Shown: positions 42,635-51,586, counted from the stretch's first letter. The stretch is 64,000 nt of DNA from Actinoplanes sandaracinus (GCF_030009775.1 NZ_JASCTH010000041.1:21600-85599); one strand, 5' to 3'. A program made the numbers and translations. Notes: generated by a model not told the origin, from the letters alone.

Positions 42635-44245
42635 ATGATCATTGCCGGCCTCAAGCTGACGAAAAGTGGCGGGATAGCCGTTCTCCGTGACCGCCGGGTC
42701 GAAATTTGTATTGACTTTCCGGCCGGCACCGATGTCGACCTCGACGCGATACCAGCGGTGCTCGCCGCACACGGGTACGCGGTCGACGACGTGGCCGAAT
42801 GGGTCATCGACGGGTGGAACGGCGATAAGAACAGCCTGATTCCGGTGCGGAGCAACGGCGTCTCCGCCGAACTGACCGCCGCGGGTTACCAGGACGGCAC
42901 GGTCGTCCCCGAGCCGGACCAGCCGGCCGTGCACGGCCGCTTCGACATCGCGGGGCAGTCCCGGCCGTACGCCTCGTATGTGCACGTAGCGAGTCAGGTC
43001 GCCGCCGCCTACAGCAGCAGCCCGTTCGGCGGGGCGTCGGCCACCGTTCTCGTCTGGGACGACGGCTGTTTCCCCCGGCTGTACCGGGTCACCGAGGCGG
43101 GACGGATCGTCGGCGACGGCGCGTTGTTCCCCCTTCCCGGACACGCGTTCGCGCTCGCCGGCCAGCACTTCGGCCCGAGCCACGGGGCGGCGGGCGCCGA
43201 CGCGGACTCCGACGGTGATCCCGGCAACGCCGGGCGGGTGCGGTCGCTCGCCGCGCATGGCAGGGTTCAGGGCGGCGTCCTGGCCGTGCTCGCCGAGCTG
43301 TTCGAGGAGCACTTCGAGGCGGATAGCGCGGCAGCACGACAATACCGGCAGGCTGTCGTCGGGTGCGGCGGCACCGCGGAGCCGTCACACCGGTACGTCC
43401 ACGCTTTCCTGCGTGACCTCCGGAGCCGGACGGCCGGCGTCGCCGACGCGCACGTGCTGGCCAGCCTTCGGAGCTACCTGGGCTCCCTGCTGGTCGAGCG
43501 ACTCGACCCGGCGACACCGGTGAACCTGTGCTTCACCGGTTCTGCCGCGCTGGATCCGCAGTGGGTCTCGGCGCTGCGTGAGCACCCCGCGGTCGAGGCA
43601 CTCTGGGTGCCGCCGTTTCCGGACGACTCCGGGTCGGCGCTCGGCGCCGCGGCCCTCCACCTCGGCCGGGACACCGGACTGCCGAGTCTGGACTGGTCGG
43701 TGGCCCGGGGCGTCGCGGTGGCGCGACGGCCGCACGTGCCGGCGGACTGGACGGTTGCGCCGATGCGGCCGGAGGAGTTGGCCCGGCTGTTGCTGCGCAC
43801 CGGCCGGCCCGCCTTGCTGGTCCAGGGCCGGGCGACCGTTGGCCCGCTCGCGCTGGGCGGCCGCGCGGTGCTGGCTTCTGCCGCGGTCGGGGGGATCGAC
43901 GGCGACGTGGTCGCGCTCTGCCTGGCCGAGTACGCCGAGGCGGTGTTCGAACCCGGCACCGAGGACCGGTATGGGCAATTCGAGCACCGTGTTCGACCGG
44001 AGTGGACGGACCGGATTCCGGCAGCCGTCAGCCCCGACGGCACCGCCCGGGTGCAGACCGTCGGCGCGGACGACGACCCGATCCTGCGCACGATACTTCG
44101 CGAATTCCACGCTTGGAGCGGCGTGCCCGTGGTCCTCGGCGTGGCCGCCCATCCGTACTCCGATGTCGCGTCGGCCCTGCTCGCCGGCGGCGAGGACACG
44201 GTCTGGAGCGACAGCGTGCTGTACCGGCGGGCCTACTCCGCATGA
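42635..44245 (+). CDS. carbamoyltransferase-family protein (TobZ/NovN-like) with altered active site
   Basis: The 536-residue length and layout match O-carbamoyltransferases: an N-terminal Kae1-like domain ('LVWDDGCF', 'RSLAAHGRV', 'PPFPDDSGSALGAAALHL') and a C-terminal YrdC-like domain ('LLVQGRATVGPLALGGRAVL'). Key positions are changed. The HHxxH metal site of TobZ appears here as HVASQ, so one His ligand becomes Gln. GPRALG becomes GPLALG, and the late NTSFN is replaced by GVAAHP. It may be inactive or do another reaction. The ATG follows GGAGGAAAG. Its stop overlaps a possible ATG, and the sulfotransferase starts 24 nt later. If active, it would carbamoylate a sugar hydroxyl. Confidence 0.7.
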   Translation: MIIAGLKLTKSGGIAVLRDRRVEICIDFPAGTDVDLDAIPAVLAAHGYAVDDVAEWVIDGWNGDKNSLIPVRSNGVSAELTAAGYQDGTVVPEPDQPAVHGRFDIAGQSRPYASYVHVASQVAAAYSSSPFGGASATVLVWDDGCFPRLYRVTEAGRIVGDGALFPLPGHAFALAGQHFGPSHGAAGADADSDGDPGNAGRVRSLAAHGRVQGGVLAVLAELFEEHFEADSAAARQYRQAVVGCGGTAEPSHRYVHAFLRDLRSRTAGVADAHVLASLRSYLGSLLVERLDPATPVNLCFTGSAALDPQWVSALREHPAVEALWVPPFPDDSGSALGAAALHLGRDTGLPSLDWSVARGVAVARRPHVPADWTVAPMRPEELARLLLRTGRPALLVQGRATVGPLALGGRAVLASAAVGGIDGDVVALCLAEYAEAVFEPGTEDRYGQFEHRVRPEWTDRIPAAVSPDGTARVQTVGADDDPILRTILREFHAWSGVPVVLGVAAHPYSDVASALLAGGEDTVWSDSVLYRRAYSA

Positions 44246-44268
44246 CGTCGATCAAGGAGGACAACACC

Positions 44269-45234
44269 ATGAACCAAGCACCGCGCGCGATGGTGATCTC
44301 GTTCCAGAAGTCCGGTACCCATCTCATGCAGGAGCTGATGCTGGAGCTGGGATACCGGATCGTGGGGGTACCTCGGCCGCGCCCGAACGCCGTACCCGAA
44401 TTCGACGACGAGCAGAAGGCTGCAGTCGCCGCACTCGTCCTGGACAAGATCGACCACGATCAACTGATGGAACTGCACGGCACAGCGGCGTTCGAGGACC
44501 GAACCCACGAGGCTTGGGGTGCGCTGATCTGGCACTGGCAGCAACGTCTGGGCCAGCAGGTGGTGAATCGGTACGGACAGACCCGGATCAACTTCGCCGA
44601 GTCGATCGTGACGAACCCGTACCTGCCGTTCACACGCTTCGCGGACACCCCGGCCGGACTGTGCTGGATTTTCCACGAGCTGGACATCCACCGGGTGGAC
44701 GGCAGCTTTCTCAGCGAGTGGGTGGAGACACAGAGCCCTCCGCTGGTGCTGAACTACCGCGACCCGCGGGACACCGTCATCTCGATGATCAATTTCCTGG
44801 AGGGCCGGACCCGGGCGGGGTACGGCAACTTTTACGAGGCGGACATCTTCAGCACGATCCTGGCCAGCAAGACCACGTGGGAAGACAAGATCGACTACGC
44901 ACTGCGGGACCCGTCCTTCCTCGCCCGGGATCAGTTCCAGAAGGCTCTCTGGCTCCTCAACCACCCCAAGGTCTGCAAGGTCCGGTACGAAGACCTGATC
45001 GGCCCCCAGGGCGGCGGTTCGGTCGAGCGGCAGGTCGACGCGGTGAGCCGGGTCCTCCACCACGTCGGCTCGGATCTGGACGCCGAAGAAATCGCCGGCA
45101 AGGTCTACAACCCGGACTCATGGAGCTTCTACAAGGGACGTAGTGGCGGCTGGCGGGATCGGTTCAGCGCCCGCAACCTCGCCCGCTTCAACGAGCAGTT
45201 CGGCGACATTCTCGAACAGTACGGCTACGAATGA
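44269..45234 (+). CDS. PAPS-dependent sulfotransferase
   Basis: A 321-residue cytosolic-type sulfotransferase. The 5'-phosphosulfate loop 'SFQKSGTHLMQELM' starts at residue 11 with Lys14, Ser15, Gly16 and Thr17. The 3'-phosphate segment 'YRDPRDTVISMINF' follows near residue 165, and a C-terminal 'GGWRDRFS' corresponds to the RKGxxGDWK nucleotide contact. I start it at 44269, 8 nt after a perfect AAGGAGG. It forms an operon with the carbamoyltransferase-like gene. The likely target is a sugar or phenolic hydroxyl of the product. The last 10 bp overlap the convergent N-methyltransferase gene. Confidence 0.88.
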   Translation: MNQAPRAMVISFQKSGTHLMQELMLELGYRIVGVPRPRPNAVPEFDDEQKAAVAALVLDKIDHDQLMELHGTAAFEDRTHEAWGALIWHWQQRLGQQVVNRYGQTRINFAESIVTNPYLPFTRFADTPAGLCWIFHELDIHRVDGSFLSEWVETQSPPLVLNYRDPRDTVISMINFLEGRTRAGYGNFYEADIFSTILASKTTWEDKIDYALRDPSFLARDQFQKALWLLNHPKVCKVRYEDLIGPQGGGSVERQVDAVSRVLHHVGSDLDAEEIAGKVYNPDSWSFYKGRSGGWRDRFSARNLARFNEQFGDILEQYGYE

Positions 45235-45986
45235 CCGTCGCCGGCCACATCGTCAGCCGGCGATGTGGCCGGCCGCCGGCTGCCGATCCACAACCGCTTG
45301 CCGCCCGGACGTTCGGAATAGGTGGCGACACAGCCGGCCTTCGCGAATGCCGTCTCGAAGTGCTCACGGGTGAAGAGGGACATCTGCGCGTTCTCCGTCA
45401 TGTCGCGCAGGCCGCTCGCCGGATCCGCCTCGATGCAGTGCACCTGCATCAATACCCGGTCGGCGCGAGTCGGGTCCAGGACGGAATGGGACACCCGGAC
45501 GATCGAGCGCGTGCCGTCGCGGAACACGTCCGTGGCGATGTATCCGGGGATGAACTCCGTCGGCTCGAACCACGGCTCGATCACGATGACGCCGCCCGGG
45601 TTCAGGTGCCGTACGAGGCACGCGATCATTGCGTCCAGCTCCGCCGGTGAATCGAGGTGCGGGATAGCGAACATGCAGGTGATCGCGTCGAATCTGGCGT
45701 CTAACTGGAAGTCGCGCATATCCGCCTGCTGCACCGCCAGGCCGGGAATCTGCTCCTTCGCGGACCTGAGCATGTCCTCGGAGATGTCCAGGCCGAGTAC
45801 CCTGTCGAACAGCCCGACAAAGTGCTCCAGATGCAGGCCGGTCCCACAGGCCACGTCGAGCAGCGAGGTCGCGTCCGGCTTGCGCTCCCGCACCACCGTT
45901 GCCACGTCGGCCGCTTCGCCGGCGTAGTCCTTGCGGCGGTTCCGCATCAGCCGGTCGTAGATTTCGACGTAGCGCGTCGCGTACAA
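45225..45986 (-). CDS. dTDP-aminohexose N-methyltransferase (DesVI/TylM1-like)
   Basis: A 253-residue SAM methyltransferase with 'LLDVACGTGLHLEHF' at 42-56, 'VLGLDISEDML' and 'PHLDSPAELDAMIACLVRHL', the last being characteristic of the DesVI/TylM1 group that N-methylates 3-aminosugars on the nucleotide. The start is a TTG at 45986, 4 nt after AGGAGG; no ATG or GTG fits. It is the last gene of the minus-strand operon running from 53283 and overlaps the sulfotransferase end by 10 bp. It implies that at least one sugar is an N-methylated or N,N-dimethylated amino sugar. Confidence 0.87.
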   Translation of the reverse strand: MYATRYVEIYDRLMRNRRKDYAGEAADVATVVRERKPDATSLLDVACGTGLHLEHFVGLFDRVLGLDISEDMLRSAKEQIPGLAVQQADMRDFQLDARFDAITCMFAIPHLDSPAELDAMIACLVRHLNPGGVIVIEPWFEPTEFIPGYIATDVFRDGTRSIVRVSHSVLDPTRADRVLMQVHCIEADPASGLRDMTENAQMSLFTREHFETAFAKAGCVATYSERPGGKRLWIGSRRPATSPADDVAGDGHS

Positions 45987-46007
45987 AATTCCTCCTGAGA
46001 GCGAAGG

Positions 46008-47270
46008 TCACCCTCGGTGGTGGGCGACTAGATCTTCGAGTTGGGTGACGAACTCGTTGGGGCTCGCGTCGGCGAGCATCTCTTCCCGCAGCCGCGCCGC
46101 GTCCTGCCGGAACCGCACCTCGGTGAGCAGGCGGACCACGGCGTCGCGGACCTCGGATCCGCCGGTGACGCGCGGGTCGAGGGCCAGCCCGGCGCCCTGC
46201 GCCGCCAATCGGGTCGCGAGCTCCGGGGCGTCGAAGTCCACGCCGAGGGTGAGCTGCGGGACGCCGTGCAGCGCGGTGGTCAGCAACGTTCCGGGGCCGG
46301 CGTGACTGATGACGGCGGCGCAGGTAGGTGCCAGGACGTGCAGCGGGACGTACGGCACCAGGCGGGCGTTGTCCGGAACTCGGGCGAGGTGGGGCTGCTG
46401 GGCCGCGGGCACCGTCGCGACGAGTTCGACGTCGAGGTCGGCGAGCGCGTCCAGGATGTCCTGCAGATCCGCGTCGTACCGGGCGAACCGCTCGATCGCG
46501 GTGATGCCCAAGGTGATAGCGATGCGCGGGCGGCTCGGTGTCGCCCACAGCCAGTCGGGGACCTGGGCCGCGCCGCCGTACGGCACGTACCGCATGGCCT
46601 GGTGGGAGAGGCTGGACGGCAGGCGCAGGCTCGCCGGCACCTGGTCGATGGTGAACTGACCGGTGACCAGGTCTTCGCTGAAGTCGAACCCGTACTTGCC
46701 CGCGTAGGAACCGAGCCATTCGGCGAGTGGGTCCGACCGCTCGGTGCCGGGCTGCTCGGCCAGCAGTCGCAGGTATCTGCCGCGGGTGACGCCGAAGATG
46801 TCGATGCTCCACAACAGCCGGGCGTGTGCCGCACCGCTGGCGCGTGCCGCGATCGCGCCCGCATAGGTGGAGGGCTCCCAGATGACCAGGTCCGGCCGCC
46901 AGTGACGGGCGAAGTCGACCAGACCCGCGATCATCGGGAAGTTGTCGAACCGGTGCCAGAACTGCAGCACGTTGGTGTAGCCGTCGCGCATCGACACGAA
47001 GTCCGGACCGGCCGGGTCCATCGTGGCCGCGTCGTAGGGCGCCGGCAGTGTGGCAACACCATGGTCCGCGGGGAAGAGCTGCGCCAGCCGGGACAGGCCG
47101 TGGTTGTGGCCGGCGGGTACCGCGGTCAACCCGGCCTGGGTGATCTCATCGGCGAAGCCAGGCTTCGCCGCGACGCGAACCTCGTGACCGGCGGTGCGCA
47201 GCGCCCATGCCAACGGCACCATGGACAGGAAGACGCTACGGTCGGCGTAGGTGGTGAAGAGGATCCGCAT
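46008..47270 (-). CDS. glycosyltransferase 12 (array type, group B, outside the array)
   Basis: 420 residues and clearly of the same subfamily as the tandem array: 'MRILFTTYADRSVFLSMVPL', 'RPDLVIWEPSTYAGAIAARA' and 'EDLVTGQFTIDQVPASLR'. The donor domain has 'VISHAGPGTLLTTALHGVPQ' and 'LGVDFDAPELATRLAAQGAG', a group B ending like copies 4 and 10. The acceptor loop 'GLSRLAQLFPADHGVATLPA' is distinct. It is placed among deoxyaminosugar genes on the opposite strand, so it was probably duplicated out of the array or predates it. It may attach an aminosugar. Confidence 0.93.
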   Translation of the reverse strand: MRILFTTYADRSVFLSMVPLAWALRTAGHEVRVAAKPGFADEITQAGLTAVPAGHNHGLSRLAQLFPADHGVATLPAPYDAATMDPAGPDFVSMRDGYTNVLQFWHRFDNFPMIAGLVDFARHWRPDLVIWEPSTYAGAIAARASGAAHARLLWSIDIFGVTRGRYLRLLAEQPGTERSDPLAEWLGSYAGKYGFDFSEDLVTGQFTIDQVPASLRLPSSLSHQAMRYVPYGGAAQVPDWLWATPSRPRIAITLGITAIERFARYDADLQDILDALADLDVELVATVPAAQQPHLARVPDNARLVPYVPLHVLAPTCAAVISHAGPGTLLTTALHGVPQLTLGVDFDAPELATRLAAQGAGLALDPRVTGGSEVRDAVVRLLTEVRFRQDAARLREEMLADASPNEFVTQLEDLVAHHRG

Positions 47271-47314
47271 GAATAGGCTCCCGTCATCGATCGGTCACAG
47301 AGGCGCGGCGCGAG

Positions 47315-48301
47315 TCATCGGCTGACGAGCACTGCGGCCCTCTGGATCCGTTCCATCAGCGTGGCCTGCTGGAGCGTTCCCTCCTGGTGCGCGAGCAGGT
47401 CACCGCCGTCGAGGACCGCCTGGGCGAACATCGCGATGACGTTGGCGAACTGATGGTCTGCCGGAAGCACGATCTGCTCGCTGTGGTCCTGCCGTTCGAT
47501 CCGCAACACCGGCCGGTGGGTCTCCGGGGGGGTGAACACCCGGTTCAGCAGAATCCGTCCGGTGCTGCCGGACAGGCTGTAACTGTTGCGGTACGAGTGC
47601 TCCATGCCGAAGGTCAGCTGGACGCCGGCGCCGTGCGGTGTGCAGAGCAGCACGTTGCCGGACATCACCACATCCAGCTCCGGGTCGTGCCGGAAGAACG
47701 CGCCGACCAGTTGCAGGTCGCCACCGAGCAGGTGCAGCGCCGCCCGGACCGGGTAACCACCGAAGTCGAGAAACGCTCCTCCGCCGATGTCGCGCAGGTA
47801 TCGAATGTCGCCCTGCGGTTTGGGCGGGATGGTGAACGCGCTGGAGAAGCCGCGCAGCTCGCCGATCGCCCCGTCCACGAGCAGCTTGCGGACCATCGCG
47901 TGCTGCGAGTGGTACAGGAACATGAAGTTCTCCAGCAGCACCAACTCCCGCTGCCGGGCCAGGGCCACCAGTCGGCTGGTCGCCGCGTAGCTGTCCGTCA
48001 TCGGCTTCTCGACCAGTACGTGCTTGCCGGCCAGCAGCGTCCGCTCGATCCACTCGGCGTGCAGCAGTGCGGGCAGTGGGATGTACACCGCGTCCACGTC
48101 GTCACGCTTCAGCAGCTCACCGTAGCCGGCCACCGGTACTCCACCGAACTTGTCGGTGAACTGGGTGGCTTTCTCCAGGGTGCGGCTGGCGATCGCCACG
48201 ACATCGATGCTCGGCTCGGCCGACATCGCCGGCAGGGTCTTGCGCCACGCGATGTCCGCGCATCCCATGACTCCCATGCGGAGCCGGTTGACACTCATCA
48301 T
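47315..48301 (-). CDS. NDP-hexose 3-ketoreductase (Gfo/Idh/MocA family)
   Basis: A 328-residue oxidoreductase. The nucleotide motif 'GVMGCADIA' is at 10-18, the catalytic Lys99 lies in the family signature 'VLVEKPM', and a GGG-rich 'DIGGGAFLDFGGYPVRAALH' follows. Enzymes such as KijD10, TylCI-like and UrdT reduce the 3-keto product of the NDP-hexose 2,3-dehydratase to set the C-3 hydroxyl of 2,6-dideoxysugars. The dehydratase is three genes upstream in the same operon. This gives a hydroxysugar branch (olivose or digitoxose type), alternative to the aminosugar branch made with the aminotransferase. ATG codons at 48301 and 48298 are equally possible starts. Confidence 0.87.
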   Translation of the reverse strand: MMSVNRLRMGVMGCADIAWRKTLPAMSAEPSIDVVAIASRTLEKATQFTDKFGGVPVAGYGELLKRDDVDAVYIPLPALLHAEWIERTLLAGKHVLVEKPMTDSYAATSRLVALARQRELVLLENFMFLYHSQHAMVRKLLVDGAIGELRGFSSAFTIPPKPQGDIRYLRDIGGGAFLDFGGYPVRAALHLLGGDLQLVGAFFRHDPELDVVMSGNVLLCTPHGAGVQLTFGMEHSYRNSYSLSGSTGRILLNRVFTPPETHRPVLRIERQDHSEQIVLPADHQFANVIAMFAQAVLDGGDLLAHQEGTLQQATLMERIQRAAVLVSR

Positions 48302-48359
48302 CGAACAGATCCCCAGCTCGGCAAAGGTTCTGGACAGGAGACGGCCATGGCGGCTGTCG

Positions 48360-48962
48360 TCAGCCCGCCTTCAGTGCCGCGTAGTGGGCGAGGCAGTCGG
48401 TGTACATCGGCAGTAAGCCGGCGGCTGCGGCGGCGGCCAGGGTCGGTGCCCCAGCGTCCTTGGCGGACATGACGGGCTCCGCAGTGAGGTTCCACGGGAT
48501 GCCGATCTCCGGGTCGAACGGGTCGATCTCCAGCATCGTCCCCGGCACGTACGGCTCCGAACACAGATAGTTCATGCATGCGTCGTCGGTCAGCGCGAGG
48601 AAGGCGTGCCCCAGTCCGTCGGCAAGGTACACCGACACCCCGGACTCCTCGTCCTGCCGGGTTGTCTCCACCATCCCGTAGGTGGGTGAGCCGACCCGTA
48701 GATCGATCACCACGTCCAGGACGGCGCCCCGGACGCAGGTGACCAGTTTGGCCTGACCCGGCGGTAGAGCGGTGGCATGGATACCCCGGACCGTATGGCG
48801 CCGGCTGCTCGAGTAGTTCGCCTGACGGACGACGAAGGGATACCCGATCGCGTCGGACAACTCGCTGGCGCGGAACGCCTCATAGAAGTGCCCGCGCAGA
48901 TCGTGGTGCCGATCAGGGGTGATCCGATACGCATTCGGGATCGTCATTTCCGAGATCTTCAT
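48360..48962 (-). CDS. dTDP-4-keto-6-deoxyhexose 5-epimerase (RmlC/EvaD-like)
   Basis: A 200-residue cupin epimerase. With the ATG at 48962 the catalytic base falls at His62 ('RGIHATALPPGQAKLVTCVR'), as expected for RmlC relatives, and the acid/stacking segment 'YLCSEPYVPG' follows. The phrase ATALPPGQAK is characteristic of the 5-(mono)epimerases of antibiotic sugars such as EvaD and TylK rather than of RmlC. It begins 2 bp after the TAA of glycosyltransferase 13, so the upstream GTG at 48974 is unlikely to be used. The enzyme turns D- into L-sugars, for example in a vancosamine-type pathway. Confidence 0.9.
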   Translation of the reverse strand: MKISEMTIPNAYRITPDRHHDLRGHFYEAFRASELSDAIGYPFVVRQANYSSSRRHTVRGIHATALPPGQAKLVTCVRGAVLDVVIDLRVGSPTYGMVETTRQDEESGVSVYLADGLGHAFLALTDDACMNYLCSEPYVPGTMLEIDPFDPEIGIPWNLTAEPVMSAKDAGAPTLAAAAAAGLLPMYTDCLAHYAALKAG

Positions 48963-48964
48963 CG

Positions 48965-50107
48965 TTACGCGCACATCCGATCAGGCTCAGAGGGGTAGTA
49001 GTGACGAACCTTCTCCAGCACGCCGACCAACTCGGCGGGGGACGGCTGCGCGGCGATCTCCGTCGCCACGATGCCGGCCGCTCGACCGAACCGCGGCTCC
49101 TCCAGAAGTTCCCGGGCGCGCAGCGCCACCAGTTCAGGCGTGACCTCGGCCGGCGCCAGGCTCAGTCCGGCACCGGCCCGAACCACCGCCTCGGCGTTGT
49201 CGAACTGATCGTCGAACTGCGGCAGCACCAGCTGCGGGCAGCCAGCGACCAAGCTGGTCAGAACGGTGCCCTGACCACCGTGGTTGACCACCAGATCACA
49301 GGTCGGCAAGACCTGACCAAGCGGCAGCCGACCGACCCTGTACACGGCCTCCGGCAGCGCCGGCCAGCTGGCCACCGCCTCCGGATCCGCGGCGACCAGT
49401 ATCTGCACACCCAAGCTGCCCAGGCGCTCCAGCGTTGGCAGCACGATGGACTGCAGGTGCGGCATCCGCAGCCGGGGTACGACCGTACCGAAAGTGACGC
49501 AGACGCGTGGTCGCGGACCACGTTCGAAGATCCAGTCATCGACCCGTGCCGCGCCGTTGAAGACCACGTCCCGGATGCCCTGGTGCGCCGCAGCGTATGG
49601 CAGCCGCATCGACGGCGGCCACGGATGCAGCACCTCGGCGGGTTCGGGCAGTTCGCGTCCCAGCTCCGCGGTCGCGCCCGCCCGATACTCGTCCAGCGGG
49701 GCCACCCCCCATTGGTATTCGACGAACGGTACGCCCGCGGCCGCGGCCGCGAGCCGGCCGGCGAACTCGGCACGTTCGCTCACGACCACATCCGGCCGCA
49801 TTGCCCGTATCAGGCTGGACATTCCCGGCAACAGCTGCCGGGCGATCCGGCCGAAGGCCCGGCCGTGCGCGGTCCGCCGTTGCAGGCTGCCGTGGGCGGT
49901 GTCACCGGCCTCATCGGCGATCAGGTCGACGAAGTCGGCGCCCGGCCCGGCGTCGGCGGCGGGCAGGCCAGCCTGCAGGACCGTCGGAACGAACCGCTCT
50001 GCCGTGGCCACCAGCACGTCGTGGCCGGCGGCGCGAGCCGCCCAGGCCAGCGGAACGAGCGGGAAGAAGTGGCCGCGCAGGGGCGCGGTGGTGAACAGCA
50101 GACGCAT
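48965..50107 (-). CDS. glycosyltransferase 13 (divergent, shorter family)
   Basis: A 380-residue GT-B enzyme, about 40 residues shorter than the array members and only distantly related. The start 'MRLLFTTAPLRGHFFPLVPL' has the His of RGHFFP that is typical of catalytic His in GT1 antibiotic enzymes but absent in the array. The donor domain has 'LVVNHGGQGTVLTSLVAGCP' and then 'LPQFDDQFDNAEAVVRAG', a conventional end with Asp-Gln. It lies in the aminosugar operon between the 2,3-dehydratase and the epimerase. Because it is the odd one out, it is a good candidate for the first glycosylation of the aglycone. Confidence 0.9.
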   Translation of the reverse strand: MRLLFTTAPLRGHFFPLVPLAWAARAAGHDVLVATAERFVPTVLQAGLPAADAGPGADFVDLIADEAGDTAHGSLQRRTAHGRAFGRIARQLLPGMSSLIRAMRPDVVVSERAEFAGRLAAAAAGVPFVEYQWGVAPLDEYRAGATAELGRELPEPAEVLHPWPPSMRLPYAAAHQGIRDVVFNGAARVDDWIFERGPRPRVCVTFGTVVPRLRMPHLQSIVLPTLERLGSLGVQILVAADPEAVASWPALPEAVYRVGRLPLGQVLPTCDLVVNHGGQGTVLTSLVAGCPQLVLPQFDDQFDNAEAVVRAGAGLSLAPAEVTPELVALRARELLEEPRFGRAAGIVATEIAAQPSPAELVGVLEKVRHYYPSEPDRMCA

Positions 50108-50144
50108 GGTTCCTCCTTTCCCAGGCCGGCCGTGGGTGGACTGC

Positions 50145-51584
50145 TCAGCAGAGACTGTGCAGGCAGGCGAGCAGGCTGCGCGCCTCGATGTTGAGATAGT
50201 GCCCGTGCCGGAGCAGGTCGATCAGCTGCCGGGCGGTCATCCAGCAGTAGTTCGGCGGTACGTCGACCGGCACGTCGTCGCCCACTTCGACGATCTGGTA
50301 CCGGGTGACGGCGTTGAAGAACCGCCCGCCCTCCTCGGACAGCATGGTGTCGAAGAGGGTCTTCGCCGTACCGGAGAGCAGCACGTCGCGCAGGAACGCG
50401 TCGGGTACGTCGGCGGCAGTGGCGCCGGGCAGCAGGTGCACCGTCGGCGCCATCTCCACCAGGTCCATCAGGCCGTACTCGGGACGGGCCTGCACGAGCA
50501 GGTGCATCACCCCGTTGATCGGCCGGACCACGAACAGCGCGCGCCCCTCACCGCGCGGGTACAGCAGCGGCTGGTTCCAGCGCTGCACCTCCCGGGTACC
50601 GGCCTCGACCGAAACCCCGATGATCCGGAAATGCCGTTCGGCCTCGTCGGCGATCTCGTCGGCGCCACTGGACCAGCCAGCGACCTGTCCGAGCGGCACC
50701 AGCCGGGCCGTCCAGTCGCAGCGCGTCTTCGCCTCGGTGAACCAGCTCAGGATCTGACCGGGCGTGTGCAGTGCGGACTGCCGTCCCTCGTCGGCCTGAT
50801 ACACGTAGGACCGGATCAGGGAGTCCCGGAACGCCTCACCCGTCGTCGCTTCGCTCTCGTCCGGCAACGCGAAGGGCATGCACGACAGAACCGTGCGCGC
50901 GTCCATGTTGACCAGGTTGTCCACCGTCATCAGCTCGCGGATCTGCGCCAGGGTCAGCCAGCGGAAATCCTCGTGCGGCGGAATGTCGTCGGTGACCAGC
51001 ACGACCATGTTGCGGTTGCGCTTGCGCCAGAACCACGCGCCCTGCTCGGACTGAAGGACGTCCACGATGACCTGGCCGCGAGCCGGCCCCGCGAAGTACT
51101 CCACGTACCGCGTTGTGGTGCCGCGGTGTACCCGTGTGTAGTTGCTCCGGGTGGCCTGGACCGTCGGCGACAGCTGCAAGGAGTTGACGTTGCCGGGTTC
51201 CATCTTCGCCTGCATCAGGCAGTGCAGGACTCCATCAAACTCCTTGACGATGATACCCAGAATGCCGATCTCCGGCTGGTTGATGATCGGCTGTGCCCAC
51301 GTGTCGACGCCGTTGTCGCGGACCTGCAGGCCCTCGATGGTGAAGAACCGACCTGTCGAGTGCCCCAGGTTGCCGGTGGCCGGGTCGAACGCCCAGTCAC
51401 CCATGTCGGCGAGGGGTACCTGCTCCACGGTGAAGCGGCTCGACCAGTGCCGATCGGCCCACCACTCGTGGAACTCGGCCATCGACAGTTGCGCGCCACT
51501 GTCGAGCATCGATGAGCGGCTCCGCGGGGCGGCTGCCGCCGGCTGATCACTCGCAGCTACGGGTACGACGACGAGGTCCGCCAT
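50145..51584 (-). CDS. NDP-hexose 2,3-dehydratase (TylX3/EvaA type)
   Basis: A 479-residue protein made of two homologous halves (about 30-250 and 265-479). Each contains a tryptophan-rich core: 'FHEWWADRHWSSRFTVEQVP' in the first half and a 'ILSWFTEAKTRCDWTARLVP' counterpart in the second. The phrases 'QPIINQPEIGILGIIVKEF' and 'NQPLLYPRGEGRALFVVRPI' are family signatures. The enzyme removes the C-2 hydroxyl of dTDP-4-keto-6-deoxyglucose and so controls entry to all 2,6-dideoxy and 2,3,6-trideoxy sugars. The aminotransferase gene ends only 2 bp before its ATG. Confidence 0.94.
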   Translation of the reverse strand: MADLVVVPVAASDQPAAAAPRSRSSMLDSGAQLSMAEFHEWWADRHWSSRFTVEQVPLADMGDWAFDPATGNLGHSTGRFFTIEGLQVRDNGVDTWAQPIINQPEIGILGIIVKEFDGVLHCLMQAKMEPGNVNSLQLSPTVQATRSNYTRVHRGTTTRYVEYFAGPARGQVIVDVLQSEQGAWFWRKRNRNMVVLVTDDIPPHEDFRWLTLAQIRELMTVDNLVNMDARTVLSCMPFALPDESEATTGEAFRDSLIRSYVYQADEGRQSALHTPGQILSWFTEAKTRCDWTARLVPLGQVAGWSSGADEIADEAERHFRIIGVSVEAGTREVQRWNQPLLYPRGEGRALFVVRPINGVMHLLVQARPEYGLMDLVEMAPTVHLLPGATAADVPDAFLRDVLLSGTAKTLFDTMLSEEGGRFFNAVTRYQIVEVGDDVPVDVPPNYCWMTARQLIDLLRHGHYLNIEARSLLACLHSLC

Positions 51585-51586
51585 GG

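Noticed and set aside
41068..42855. 595-codon version of the sugar C-methyltransferase
   Set aside because: The extra N-terminus runs through the operator region and into the antisense of the carbamoyltransferase-like gene; the ATG at 42297 has its own ribosome site and the family's normal N-terminus.
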